64,000 nt of DNA from Fibrella aquatilis (lineage in GTDB: Bacteria > Bacteroidota > Bacteroidia > Cytophagales > Spirosomataceae): positions 1-64,000 of the forward strand of contig NZ_JAFMYU010000024.1 in the NCBI RefSeq assembly GCF_017353255.1, written 5' to 3'. The notes below the pieces were generated by a model. The model saw only the letters and a program-made list of their open reading frames with translations. It had not been told where the DNA came from and searched no databases. Shown here piece after piece: positions 1 through 8,716 of this stretch (position 1 is the stretch's first letter; each line of letters begins with the position of its first letter). Position numbers and translations under genes: made by a program.

Positions 1-21
1 TATGCCGAAGCAAACTGAAAA

Positions 22-1815
22 CTACAATTTATCAATCTCCTCCTGCACAAATGCCATTAGCGCGCCAATGTGGTCCTTGGAGAAATCGAAGGGGACGTGA
101 GCGGCGGCGTAGATGTCGCGGATGGGAGCTTTGTAGCCTAGCTTGAGGGCGTTTTTGTAGCCCTGGAGAGCCTGTTGGGGGTTTTGACGGTAGTTGCGCC
201 ATACGCCAATGGCCCCCAGTTGGGCAATGCCATACTCGATGTAGTAGAAAGGCACCTCATACAAATGCAGCTGTTTCTGCCAGAGGTATTCCTGAAAGTG
301 CGTCAATCCGCTCCAGTCGGTCACAGTGTCGCTGAACTGGGTAAAGATGCGGGTCCAGTTGGCCCGGCGGTCGGCAACGGAGTGGTCGTCCGCGACCCCA
401 GGCGGGTGTTCGTAGACCCAATGCTGAAACTTGTCGATAGTGGCTACCCAGGGCAGCATCTCAATGATCGATTCGAGGTGCTGGCGTTTGGCACGGCGTA
501 GCTGCTCAGCAGCCTGTTCGGGTGTGCGGCTGTCGTTGGGGTCGAAAAACGCGTCCCAGTGGTCCATCGAGATCAGTTCCATAGCCATTGACGCCAGTTC
601 GGCTACTTCCATGGGCGGGTTGCGGAAGGCTTTCAGGGGCAGTTCACGCGTCAGAAACGAATGCACGGCATGGCCCCCCTCGTGCACCATCGTGACCAGG
701 TCGCGCAGGCTGGAGGTGGCGTTCATAAAAATAAACGGTACACCAATCTCTTCCAGCGGATAATTATACCCACCCGGCGCTTTGCCCTTCCGCGACTCCA
801 GGTCGAGGTGGCCCATGCGCCGCATCACGCGCAGGTAGCCGCCCAGTTCGCCGCTGGTGTCGAGCTTATCGAAACAGCGTATTGTCTTCTCGATCAGCTC
901 GTTACCCGTTGTAAACGGCACCAGCGGGGGCAGGCCGTCAGGGTCAACTTTGTGGTCCCAGGGGCGCAGGGTGGTTACAGATGGGTCGTTTTGGGCTAGT
1001 TTCTGTTGGCGTTCGGCCATTTGGCGGCTCACCAGCGGCACCACGGCTTCGGCCACGGCGGCGTGGAACGTGAAGCAGTCGTCGGGCGTGTAGTCGAACC
1101 GGCCTAGGGCGGCAAAGGCGTAATCGCGGTAGTTGGCGAAACCGGCGTTTTGGGCCATCTGATGGCGGAGTGTGACCAGCCGGGTAAAGAGGTCGTCCAG
1201 CTTATCGTGGTCATCAAACCGGCGTTGCTGAATCAGAAACCAGGCATCTTCGCGCACGGCCCGGTTGGTCGATTGCAGCCGGTCTGAGGCCTTTTGCAGG
1301 GTCACTTCTTCGCGCATCCCGTCGGTGTCGATCACCACCGTCATGGCCCCCACAGTAGCGGCATACTGGCGCTCTTCGGTCTGTAATTCGGTCTGAAGCG
1401 GAATGTTTTCGGGCCGGAAAATAGCGCTCGCCTGCCGCATCCCACGCACCATAATTGCATACTCAGGCGTGGTCAAATCAGCCAGGAGCAGACTCTGGAG
1501 AGCTTTTTTATCCAGTTCGTCACCCAGTTCGGTCATGGGTGGCTGAATGGTTTCGATGAAAAAGTTGAGCCGCTCGGTCAGGTCGGCGTTGGCCGTGTCG
1601 CAGGTCATGCGGATGTAACGCCAGGCAAAGTTTTCGGAAAGGTACGACTCCAGTTCGCTCCGGTCGGCAAACCACCGCCGCAGGTCGTCGGCATTGGTGA
1701 GCGGTCGGCTGAGGAGGTTGTCGTAAAAGGGTTGCGCGTCGGCCCAGGCATTAAGTTCGTAATTTTCAGGCAAAAAGTGCCGTTTGGGGCGGGTCAGCGT
1801 TAGTTCAGGCTGCAT
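22..1815 (-). CDS. M3 family oligoendopeptidase (PepF-like)
   Basis: Cytoplasmic zinc metallopeptidase that cleaves medium-length peptides. The thermolysin-type motif HEGGH lies at residues 378-382 counted from the chosen start, with the downstream glutamate ligand in MEVAELAS about 25 residues later, as in family M3. The length of about 597 aa is normal for oligoendopeptidase F. The frame opens at 1851, but a TACCTTAG box (one mismatch to the Bacteroidetes -7 element) at 1853-1860 on the minus strand would put the transcript start near 1846. The ATG at 1815 (MQPELTL) is therefore preferred. It is transcribed away from the neighbouring histidine kinase. No signal peptide is visible. The family call is firm; the substrate is not known. 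Confidence 0.92.
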   Translation of the reverse strand: MQPELTLTRPKRHFLPENYELNAWADAQPFYDNLLSRPLTNADDLRRWFADRSELESYLSENFAWRYIRMTCDTANADLTERLNFFIETIQPPMTELGDELDKKALQSLLLADLTTPEYAIMVRGMRQASAIFRPENIPLQTELQTEERQYAATVGAMTVVIDTDGMREEVTLQKASDRLQSTNRAVREDAWFLIQQRRFDDHDKLDDLFTRLVTLRHQMAQNAGFANYRDYAFAALGRFDYTPDDCFTFHAAVAEAVVPLVSRQMAERQQKLAQNDPSVTTLRPWDHKVDPDGLPPLVPFTTGNELIEKTIRCFDKLDTSGELGGYLRVMRRMGHLDLESRKGKAPGGYNYPLEEIGVPFIFMNATSSLRDLVTMVHEGGHAVHSFLTRELPLKAFRNPPMEVAELASMAMELISMDHWDAFFDPNDSRTPEQAAEQLRRAKRQHLESIIEMLPWVATIDKFQHWVYEHPPGVADDHSVADRRANWTRIFTQFSDTVTDWSGLTHFQEYLWQKQLHLYEVPFYYIEYGIAQLGAIGVWRNYRQNPQQALQGYKNALKLGYKAPIRDIYAAAHVPFDFSKDHIGALMAFVQEEIDKL

Positions 1816-1945
1816 GGAATGGGCTTGTTGGTCGAAAAGCAAAGTCACCATCTAAGGTACGAAAGTTAGTGGTGAGCGATCAATGGTTCGTGGTGTGTGC
1901 GTACTTTCGACTGATTATCACCCACAACCGTACCTGCCTACCCTC

Positions 1946-3892
1946 ATGCAACTGTTCCGATTTCTGCCAACATGGGTCTGGCTCTGGCTGATTGTGGCTG
2001 TTAGGGGCACGTCGGCAATGGCGCAGTCAGAACAGTCTGTAGGTCAACTCACTTACTTCCACGACGCCGGCAGCACCGTTACAGCCGCTCAGTTGACGCA
2101 GCCAGCCGCTGCACCACGCTTCTGCCCCTATCAGGCCGATTCAGTCGCGGAGAAACAGATGGCAGGCAGCACACTCTGGTTGCGGTTTGTAGCCCACAAC
2201 CCCAGCCAGCACGACACCCTCACGCAGGTGGTATATGCGGGCAGGCAACCTTTGCTGCAGCTCTATGTACTGAACGAAACCGGCCAGCCCCAGCAAACGG
2301 CCAGTGGCGGCACCTTGGCCGACTGGCCCGCAACAAGTTATATACCAGATGGTTATGGCTTACCTTTTCGTCTACTGCCGGGTCAGCACCGCACGCTGCT
2401 ACTGGCTCTGCAACCAGGACTCTTCTTCAACAACGGCCTGGAAACGCCCGTGCTATACAGCCTGTCGGGCTACCGGGCGTTCAAGCAAGACCTGTTTTTT
2501 CGGCAACGCTGGCTGCTCATTCTATACGCCTTTGTGATCGGAAGCCTGTTTTTTGGCAGCAGCTTTGCCCTGTTTCAATACGCCACCCGCCGCGACCGGG
2601 CCTTGATTTACTACGCTGGCGTGGCCTTTTTTTCGGCCCTGATGGTGATCCGAATCGCCGATTATAACCTGGAGATACGGACGGTTTCGTTGCTGGTGCA
2701 CCGGTTTTTTGCCTACGAATACGCCATCAACTCAGGAGCAGCCGGGTGTTACCTGCTGTTTCTGAGCGAGTTACTACACCTGAAAAAGAATGCCCCCCGC
2801 CTGCACCGGCTAACCAATGGGCTTATTATGGGCTGCGGCGTTGTATTCATACTCTCACTCTGGTTCACGCCGCTGCTCATAGATCAGTCGGCAGGTATGG
2901 TGGCGCTGGCGGGGTTGCCCCTACTCACCGCCTTTACTATTGGCCTCACTGGCTGCGTGCTCGCGGTGGTGGGCCTAGCTTACTACCGAAACCTGCCCCT
3001 CAGTGGCTATTTTCTGGTGGGCCTGCTACTCATTACGGCGGGCTATGTAGTGATGCTGGGGGTGCTGTTTTGGGGAAACGAGCAGGGCCAATCGGCCACC
3101 GCTATCCTGCTAAATACACCTTCGGTTTACCTGATCCTGGGTATTCTGGCCGAAATGCTCTGCTTTTCGCTGGCCCTCGGCGAACGCACCCGACAGTTGG
3201 AACGAACCCGCATCGAGTTGCAACTGCGGCAGAAAACGCTGGAAAAACAAGCACAGGAGGCCCTGCTGCTAGGCCAAACTCAGGAGCGCAAACGCGTAGC
3301 CGCCGAACTCCACGACACACTGGGGGGCACGTTAGCGGCCATTCGACTCACCATGAAAAGCCTGAACGCCAATGAGTTAAACACCAAAGAGCAAACAACG
3401 TATCAACAACTGATGGATATGGTGGGCATGGCTATTCAGCAAATGCGGCACCTTGCCCACAACATGCTCCCCGACGAACTAGCCAAGCAGGGGTTAGTCT
3501 CTGGCCTGACCACGCTGCTGAGCAACCTGAACCTAAACCAGCAGACGCAGTTCATTTTTAACACGAGAGGCCTTACTCAGCGGCTCGACAAACAGACTGA
3601 GTTTACGCTATATGCCATTGCACTGGAGGTATGTCATAACATTCTGAAACACGCCTGTGCCAGTCAGGCCACGGTAGATTTGGTGCAGCAAGCTGGCAAA
3701 TTACACCTGCTCATCTGCGACAACGGGGTGGGGTTTGACATGGGGGCCGACACGGCCAAAACGGGTATGGGCCTCACCAACCTGCACGAACGGGCCAACA
3801 GCCTGGGGGCCGCGCTCACGGTCTGGTCGCAGCCCGGCGAGGGTTCAGTAGTAAGTTTGTGGGTGCCCCTGGGCGTACTGACTCCGTCATAG
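1946..3892 (+). CDS. 7TM-DISM sensor histidine kinase (HisKA_3 type)
   Basis: Membrane sensor kinase. A signal peptide (MQLFRFLPTWVWLWLIV...AMAQ) is followed by an extracellular 7TMR-DISM extracellular-type beta domain, seven hydrophobic helices (about residues 190-410), a short coiled coil, and a HisKA_3/HATPase module. The phosphoacceptor is H456 in ELHDTLGG, the N-box is around N565 (CHNILKH), and the G-boxes are DNGVGFD and GMGLTNL. This layout is typical of Bacteroidetes NarL/LuxR-partnered kinases. An in-frame ATG lies upstream at 1883, but the ATG at 1946 starts exactly at the signal peptide. No response regulator is adjacent, so it is an orphan kinase here. The ligand is unknown. Confidence 0.9.
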   Translation: MQLFRFLPTWVWLWLIVAVRGTSAMAQSEQSVGQLTYFHDAGSTVTAAQLTQPAAAPRFCPYQADSVAEKQMAGSTLWLRFVAHNPSQHDTLTQVVYAGRQPLLQLYVLNETGQPQQTASGGTLADWPATSYIPDGYGLPFRLLPGQHRTLLLALQPGLFFNNGLETPVLYSLSGYRAFKQDLFFRQRWLLILYAFVIGSLFFGSSFALFQYATRRDRALIYYAGVAFFSALMVIRIADYNLEIRTVSLLVHRFFAYEYAINSGAAGCYLLFLSELLHLKKNAPRLHRLTNGLIMGCGVVFILSLWFTPLLIDQSAGMVALAGLPLLTAFTIGLTGCVLAVVGLAYYRNLPLSGYFLVGLLLITAGYVVMLGVLFWGNEQGQSATAILLNTPSVYLILGILAEMLCFSLALGERTRQLERTRIELQLRQKTLEKQAQEALLLGQTQERKRVAAELHDTLGGTLAAIRLTMKSLNANELNTKEQTTYQQLMDMVGMAIQQMRHLAHNMLPDELAKQGLVSGLTTLLSNLNLNQQTQFIFNTRGLTQRLDKQTEFTLYAIALEVCHNILKHACASQATVDLVQQAGKLHLLICDNGVGFDMGADTAKTGMGLTNLHERANSLGAALTVWSQPGEGSVVSLWVPLGVLTPS

Positions 3893-4032
3893 GCAAAAAC
3901 AACGCTGATAAACCGGAAGGGGGCGTTTTTTCGTTCAAACTATAGTGGGCCTAAGCCCTGTCACCGCCTCGTTTTGGCCTGCGAATTACCCGCCAATCAC
4001 CAGCCGCAACCGCGTGGCTACTTCCCACGTTA

Positions 4033-4040
4033 TACCTTTG
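4033..4040 (+). promoter_or_regulatory. Bacteroidetes-type -7 promoter box
   Basis: TACCTTTG matches TAnnTTTG exactly. It lies 20 nt before the ATG at 4061 and supports that start over the in-frame ATG at 3974. No clear TTG at the expected -33 spacing was found. Confidence 0.5.
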
Positions 4041-4060
4041 TCAGGAACTTCCATCAGCAC

Positions 4061-5548
4061 ATGTACGAGAAAAATATAGGCACCAAACAGAAAGCGCTTC
4101 GGCTTAATCTAGACCGACGCATCTACGGCTCGTTTGCCGAAATAGGAGCCGGGCAGGAAACCGCCGCCGTTTTTTTTAAAGCCGGCGGGTCGTCGGGCAC
4201 GGTAGCCAAGACCATGTCGGCCTATGACATGACCTTCAGCGACGCGATCTACGGCAACGAGGAAAGCGGTCGGTATGTGGTAGAGTCGCGGCTGATTAAA
4301 ATGCTCAACAAAGAGTACAGCCTGCTGGAAAAACGCCTTTCTGAGAAGCGCGGGGCCGATACCACCTTTTTTGCCTTTGCCAATACCGTGGTGGCGCTCA
4401 ATTATCAGAAGACTAACGAAGGCCACGGCTGGCTGGGGTGCCGGTTTCAAAGCGACCCCCTCAGCCCACCCAACGATGTGATTATCCACGTGCGGCTGCT
4501 CGATAACGAGAACGTGTTGCAACAGCAAACTTTGGGCGTTATTGGCGTAAATCTGATCTACAGCTGCTTTTATTACGCCAAATCGCCCGAAACGCTGGTG
4601 CTATCGCTGATGGACGATCTTTCGCCCGAGCGGATTCAAATTGACACCCTCCGCTGCGAAGGTCCTACGTTCGAGGGTGTCGACAACCGGCTGCTGAGCC
4701 TCTATCTGGTACGCAACGGCTTCACCGACGCGGCTCTTTTCGGTCCCGATGGACGGGTTTTGCAACCGCAGGAGGCCCTTTACAAGAAAAACATCGTGGT
4801 GATGCGTGGCCGGTTGCGCCCCGTCACTAACGTGCAACTCGACATGATCGATAATGGCCTCAAGCAGTTCCGCGAAGAGCCTGACGTCGATAAGGACCGC
4901 GTTTTGTTACTGTCGGAACTGACCCTGCACAACCTGAAAGCTAACGAGCAGGGCATCGATGAGAAAGACTTCCTGGACCGGGTCGATATTTTGTGCGGGC
5001 TGGGACAGACGGTAATGATCTCTAACTACCACGAGTATTATCGGCTGGTGGCGTACCTCTCGCGCTTGACGCGCCTGAAAATTGGCCTCATTATGGGCAT
5101 TCCCAACCTGGAATACATCTTCGACGAGGCTCATTACCACTACCTGGCGGGGGGTATCCTGGAGTCATTTGCGGCCCTGTTTAGCCGGAAAGTAAAACTG
5201 TTTATTTACCCCACACTGCGCAACGGGCATATCTACACCTGCGATCAGCTCGAACTGCCCCCCACGCTGGAACCCCTGTTTCAGTACCTGATCCGCAACG
5301 ATAAGCTGGAAGACATCACTGACTACAACGAACAGAACCTGCACATCTCGACCGACCGCGTGCTGGAGATGATTCAGGCGGGCGAAGACGGCTGGGAGAG
5401 CATGGTGCCCGCCCCGGTGGTGAAGCAGATAAAAGACAATTGCCTGTTTGGTTACCCCTGTGAGGTTGAGTATACACCGTTAAGGCAGCAGATTAAGCAG
5501 GCCGTTGAACAGGGTGAACTCGGCACCGACCTACCCGTGGGCGTATAA
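4061..5548 (+). CDS. conserved Bacteroidetes protein of unknown function
   Basis: A 495-aa soluble protein beginning MYEKNIGTKQKALRLNLD. The family is common in Bacteroidetes, and I recall homologues being labelled nicotinate-nucleotide adenylyltransferase. I see no nucleotidyltransferase HxGH motif in this sequence, so that name is not supported. There is no signal peptide or transmembrane segment. The C-terminal half has repeated acidic and aromatic stretches (NYHEYYRLVAYLSRL, DEAHYHYLAGGILESF). The upstream TACCTTTG box fits this start. The gene ends just before a very long bidirectional hairpin and converges on the DUF308 gene. Function unknown. Confidence 0.85.
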   Translation: MYEKNIGTKQKALRLNLDRRIYGSFAEIGAGQETAAVFFKAGGSSGTVAKTMSAYDMTFSDAIYGNEESGRYVVESRLIKMLNKEYSLLEKRLSEKRGADTTFFAFANTVVALNYQKTNEGHGWLGCRFQSDPLSPPNDVIIHVRLLDNENVLQQQTLGVIGVNLIYSCFYYAKSPETLVLSLMDDLSPERIQIDTLRCEGPTFEGVDNRLLSLYLVRNGFTDAALFGPDGRVLQPQEALYKKNIVVMRGRLRPVTNVQLDMIDNGLKQFREEPDVDKDRVLLLSELTLHNLKANEQGIDEKDFLDRVDILCGLGQTVMISNYHEYYRLVAYLSRLTRLKIGLIMGIPNLEYIFDEAHYHYLAGGILESFAALFSRKVKLFIYPTLRNGHIYTCDQLELPPTLEPLFQYLIRNDKLEDITDYNEQNLHISTDRVLEMIQAGEDGWESMVPAPVVKQIKDNCLFGYPCEVEYTPLRQQIKQAVEQGELGTDLPVGV

Positions 5549-5557
5549 GAGCAACCG

Positions 5558-5641
5558 ACAGCTAACATCCCATTAAAAAGGGTTGATTCAGCCATGATTC
5601 ATGTGTGCTGAATCAACCCTTTTTAATGGGATATTAGCTGT
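5558..5641. terminator. very long bidirectional hairpin terminator
   Basis: Two arms, 5558-5592 and 5607-5641, pair over 35 positions with one mismatch (C5566/A5633) around a 14-nt loop. The arms contain A5 and T5 tracts next to GGGTTG/CAACCC, so the hairpin can terminate from both sides. It sits between convergent genes. Confidence 0.85.
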
Positions 5642-5652
5642 TGAGCAGCAGG

Positions 5653-6216
5653 TTATCTAGCCACAGACGTAGGCTTCACCACGGTCAAGCGCGCGGTCAG
5701 GATCACCAATATACCCAGTGCAATGGGAAAAAAGCCTGTGATGCCCAGCGAGTCGGTGAGGCCAATAGGGCGCAGCATGGTGTTGAATGCCAGGTAGCCT
5801 GCCACGGCCACGCTAAGGAAGTGAACAGCTTTCATGGCCAATGATGAGCCGCCTTCCATAAGTGCTACGTACATAGCCCGCACCGATTGCATGAAGGCAT
5901 AAACAACGGCCCAGAAGCCGATCATGTCAATGAAACCTTTGATACCTTTTGATGCCATGATAATGAAAACAACTCCGAAGATAAGGTCGTTGAGGGCGTG
6001 CAGCGTAACCCAGAAATTGTTGGGATCTATTCGACTGTTAAACCGAGCATAAACCCCGCCCGCCAAGCCCGCCAGCAGCAAGATTACGCCTAGCGCACGG
6101 CCAGTGCCGTAAGTAAAGTTATTGGCGTAGACAAACATGGCTCCGCCAAGTAAAATGTAGCACACACCCCGGGCTAAAAGCAGCCACGGAGAGCGTGGTT
6201 GAGGTTGATTATTCAT
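5653..6216 (-). CDS. DUF308/HdeD-like membrane protein
   Basis: A 187-aa integral membrane protein with six hydrophobic segments (for example LLLARGVCYILLGGAMFVYA and ALGVILLLAGLAGGVYA), arranged as paired helices as in HdeD/DUF308 proteins. The frame extends upstream to 6264, but the ATG at 6216 (MNNQPQPRS) precedes the first helix directly and is the better start. The HdeD family is linked to acid or envelope stress in enterobacteria; the role here is unknown. It converges on the preceding gene through the long hairpin. Confidence 0.7.
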   Translation of the reverse strand: MNNQPQPRSPWLLLARGVCYILLGGAMFVYANNFTYGTGRALGVILLLAGLAGGVYARFNSRIDPNNFWVTLHALNDLIFGVVFIIMASKGIKGFIDMIGFWAVVYAFMQSVRAMYVALMEGGSSLAMKAVHFLSVAVAGYLAFNTMLRPIGLTDSLGITGFFPIALGILVILTARLTVVKPTSVAR

Positions 6217-6634
6217 TGGATTATCGCGTTGAGTTGTGCGTCCAAAACCGTCTGCCGCCCACATTGTTCCTCTTTCCTAGGCTACAGCTACGTTGTTGCC
6301 GTGTAGACCAGAACGTATCTAGCCGATTACCTACAGCTTGGCATTACCTTATTACCGTCATAACCGGTTGATTACAAGCCCTTTTTCGCCGACACAGACG
6401 CTAAACCCAAGCTAATTGCCTAAGTTCTGGTCAACTAATTCGGCAGAAACAACCCGTTGTGTAACGGACCTTTTTTCGCCTGAATCATTCTATGTTGACT
6501 GAAGACCTTAGGCTGTTGCTCAATTGCTTACGGAAACCCCACCCCCACCTGACGGCGTGGTTGTGCGCTGGCTGCTTTGGCTATTTGATAGTAACAGGGC
6601 GGCTACGGGCCGGAATAGGCCTGGTTGAAATTGG
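6217..6634. other. intergenic region without a convincing gene
   Basis: This is the upstream region of the DUF308 gene and the 3' flank of the acetyltransferase gene. A 60-codon frame at 6492-6674 overlaps the next gene's 3' end and has no recognisable features. No TAnnTTTG box was found. Confidence 0.4.
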
Positions 6635-7453
6635 CTACTTGGTAAATCGCTCTTCCAGCCACTCAACGGCGTAAGCAATAACATCGGCGGCTGGCACCAA
6701 CACAGCATCGGCGTGACCGATTTGGCCCCGCTGCCCACCCCCTTGAGCTAAAAAATCGGTGACGATGTGGGCAAAATAATCGGCGGGTAAGCCATCCACA
6801 ACGGGGTCTGTTGTGTCGAATTCTTCAATTAGCTGCCAACTGACGCCGCCGTTCAACCACAGGGGCACCTCCACACGCATAATGCGTTTGCCCGGTATGT
6901 CGGCCAGGTGTTCGGCATGATGCAGCAGGCTCATCGTGTCGAGGGGGGCACCTATCATCAGGACTTGCCCGCCAGCCGCTACTAGTTTAGCAAACGGCGA
7001 GTCAGGGCCAAAGCCGTACTGAAGGGCATGGTTTGCCGTAAACCACTCCGCCCGGTGACCCAACGCAACCACCGATGTGCCGGGATTAGTGCTCCGAAAC
7101 GCTCCGGGCGTGGTGCGGGCAAATTCGGCGAAGACCCCATGATCGCGGTTGGCCCTGGAACGGGCGGGGTCGAAGGGTGGGAGGTGTGGTTTGAGCGCGG
7201 CAGGCACATACCCACCTGCCTCCAGCGCGTCTTCATACTGCTCATCCCAGCTAACATAGACCAACAGCGTACCGGCCGGACCCACCACGTCGAGAATGGC
7301 CCCAATCAGCGCATCTGGCCCGTTGAGCATGGGTCCCACCGCCCGCAACCCGGCATGAGTCATAACCGCATCGCCCGCCCGCAGGCCCAGCACGGCCAGC
7401 TGTTCGCTTAGCAGTTGGCGTGTCCAGTACGCCCCATTTCCAACGGTTAACAT
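6635..7453 (-). CDS. AAC(3)-family N-acetyltransferase
   Basis: A 272-aa protein of the aminoglycoside 3-N-acetyltransferase fold (Antibiotic_NAT). Family landmarks are visible: THAGLRAVG near residue 33, GTLLVYVSW near 61, the GVFAEFART..GAFRSTNPGTSV block near 105-125, YGFGPDSPFAKL, and GAPLDTMSLLHHAEH. The last contains the conserved histidine region. The family transfers acetyl from acetyl-CoA to an amine of aminoglycosides or related substrates. It sits among ordinary chromosomal genes with no mobile element beside it. It may be a chromosomal housekeeping homologue rather than an acquired resistance determinant. Confidence 0.88.
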   Translation of the reverse strand: MLTVGNGAYWTRQLLSEQLAVLGLRAGDAVMTHAGLRAVGPMLNGPDALIGAILDVVGPAGTLLVYVSWDEQYEDALEAGGYVPAALKPHLPPFDPARSRANRDHGVFAEFARTTPGAFRSTNPGTSVVALGHRAEWFTANHALQYGFGPDSPFAKLVAAGGQVLMIGAPLDTMSLLHHAEHLADIPGKRIMRVEVPLWLNGGVSWQLIEEFDTTDPVVDGLPADYFAHIVTDFLAQGGGQRGQIGHADAVLVPAADVIAYAVEWLEERFTK

Positions 7454-7465
7454 CAGGCATTCATT

Positions 7466-7978
7466 TTATTTATGAGACGTAGTTAACTGGTTAATAATCA
7501 GCGCTAAATGATCATGCAACTGCCTGAAATCAGTGGTTCGTTTTCTCCTGTTTGTGAAGAAGAAAATGCCGAGCCATTTGTGCCGACCATTTTTAGTTCT
7601 GTGGGTAATCCGTTTAGCCACTTCCATAAAAAAGTTATCGTTATTACCCATCACTACTTTGATTTCGCCTGTCCCGACCGGGTGCGTAAAGTCAATACAA
7701 TACCAGTCTGGTTCGGAGCGGTCGCCCCAGGAAGTAATCCGTTCGCCAACATACAACTTAAGCCCATTTGAAGTATCGGCCCAGGCGTCGTAGCTAAACG
7801 CACCCATTCCGGTATTGAAATACGCATACTGCTTAATTAAACGGGCCATGTCAGCAACGAGGGCGTTGGCCGAGCGCAGGGCTAACGAGTCGGACCGACA
7901 AGACTGTGTGCCAGCAGCTTGTGATGGATACACCGCTGTCATTGTTCCGAAAAGACAAAGCCAATAAACGAGTTTCAT
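7466..7978 (-). CDS. exported hypothetical protein
   Basis: A 170-aa protein with a clear signal peptide (MKLVYWLCLFGTMTAVYPSQAAG) and cysteines near residues 26 and 93. No domain is recognised. It lies 12 bp upstream of the acetyltransferase start on the same strand, so co-transcription is possible. Function unknown. Confidence 0.7.
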   Translation of the reverse strand: MKLVYWLCLFGTMTAVYPSQAAGTQSCRSDSLALRSANALVADMARLIKQYAYFNTGMGAFSYDAWADTSNGLKLYVGERITSWGDRSEPDWYCIDFTHPVGTGEIKVVMGNNDNFFMEVAKRITHRTKNGRHKWLGIFFFTNRRKRTTDFRQLHDHLALIINQLTTSHK

Positions 7979-8073
7979 GGTGTAGGGGTAGCTAAATGTA
8001 GCGTAGTAAACAGTTGGGAGCTACCAAGCCTTTATGGGCCGTCAGCTCCCATCACTCAACGGCATCATTGCGG

Positions 8074-8421
8074 TTAGCGAGGCCCACGGGAGCCGCCGCC
8101 GTAGCCAGGCCCTGGCCTGTTACCGCCATACCCCCCACCATACGGACTACCAAACGAACGGTTGTTGTAGCCGTAGCGTGGGGCACCGTAGAAATGGCGG
8201 TTGATAATAACCGGTGGGCGATGAAGGCCTAGCCAGGGGCTTGGCCCACGAAAAACACGTGGCCCCCACATGCCTGGGCCGGCCCACGCGCCGCCACCCA
8301 CCCAGGGGCCGGGGCCAAAATGGGGGCCGGTGCGAACGCCTATAAACGATGGGCCGCAGCTGCTCAGCGCAATCAGCAACAGCAAAGCGGCAAAGGCAGA
8401 CAACAATCGGTTTGGTTTCAT
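8074..8421 (-). CDS. glycine/proline-rich putative lipoprotein
   Basis: A 115-aa protein with an N-terminal lipoprotein signal (LLLLIALSSCGPS, lipobox cysteine at residue 22). The rest is a low-complexity Gly/Pro/Arg/Tyr-rich chain. It is probably anchored in an envelope membrane. No enzymatic domain. Function unknown. Confidence 0.65.
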   Translation of the reverse strand: MKPNRLLSAFAALLLLIALSSCGPSFIGVRTGPHFGPGPWVGGGAWAGPGMWGPRVFRGPSPWLGLHRPPVIINRHFYGAPRYGYNNRSFGSPYGGGYGGNRPGPGYGGGSRGPR

Positions 8422-8716
8422 GGCGATTCAGCTTGCCGATTAGGAGCTAAACTGACCGGACAAAGATGAAACCAGCTGATTAGGCGGGTATTAGTCACAG
8501 ATTAGAACTCGGTTAGATACCCATCGGCTAACACTTTTCTCCATCTAGGGCAAGACCAAAAGCAGCTCGTTGGCTCAGTATGAGGGCTGAACAAACCCAG
8601 GTGCCTGTCTAACAGCCTCACAACGCGCGTTGCATAGCCGCAGTGAATAACGTCCGCCCCGGCTGGCTTTTTGGCCCGTAAGGCTGAACTTGCAACCCTA
8701 ATCTGTTCGCCTCCCT
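8422..8716. other. intergenic region between divergent genes
   Basis: About 295 bp separating the lipoprotein gene (leftward) and the glycosidase gene (rightward). It probably holds both promoters, but I find no exact TAnnTTTG box or strong hairpin. Confidence 0.4.

Noticed and set aside
2746-3375. 209-codon plus-strand frame inside the histidine kinase gene
   Set aside because: It lies in the alternative frame of a well-supported kinase and its product is Pro/Arg/Gly-rich without pattern.
4061-5548. Calling this gene a nicotinate-nucleotide adenylyltransferase
   Set aside because: No HxGH or ISxTxxR nucleotidyltransferase motif is visible; the name would rest only on recalled database labels.
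6492-6674. 60-codon plus-strand frame in the intergenic region
   Set aside because: Its 3' end overlaps the acetyltransferase gene in antisense and no signal or motif is present; not enough to call a gene.
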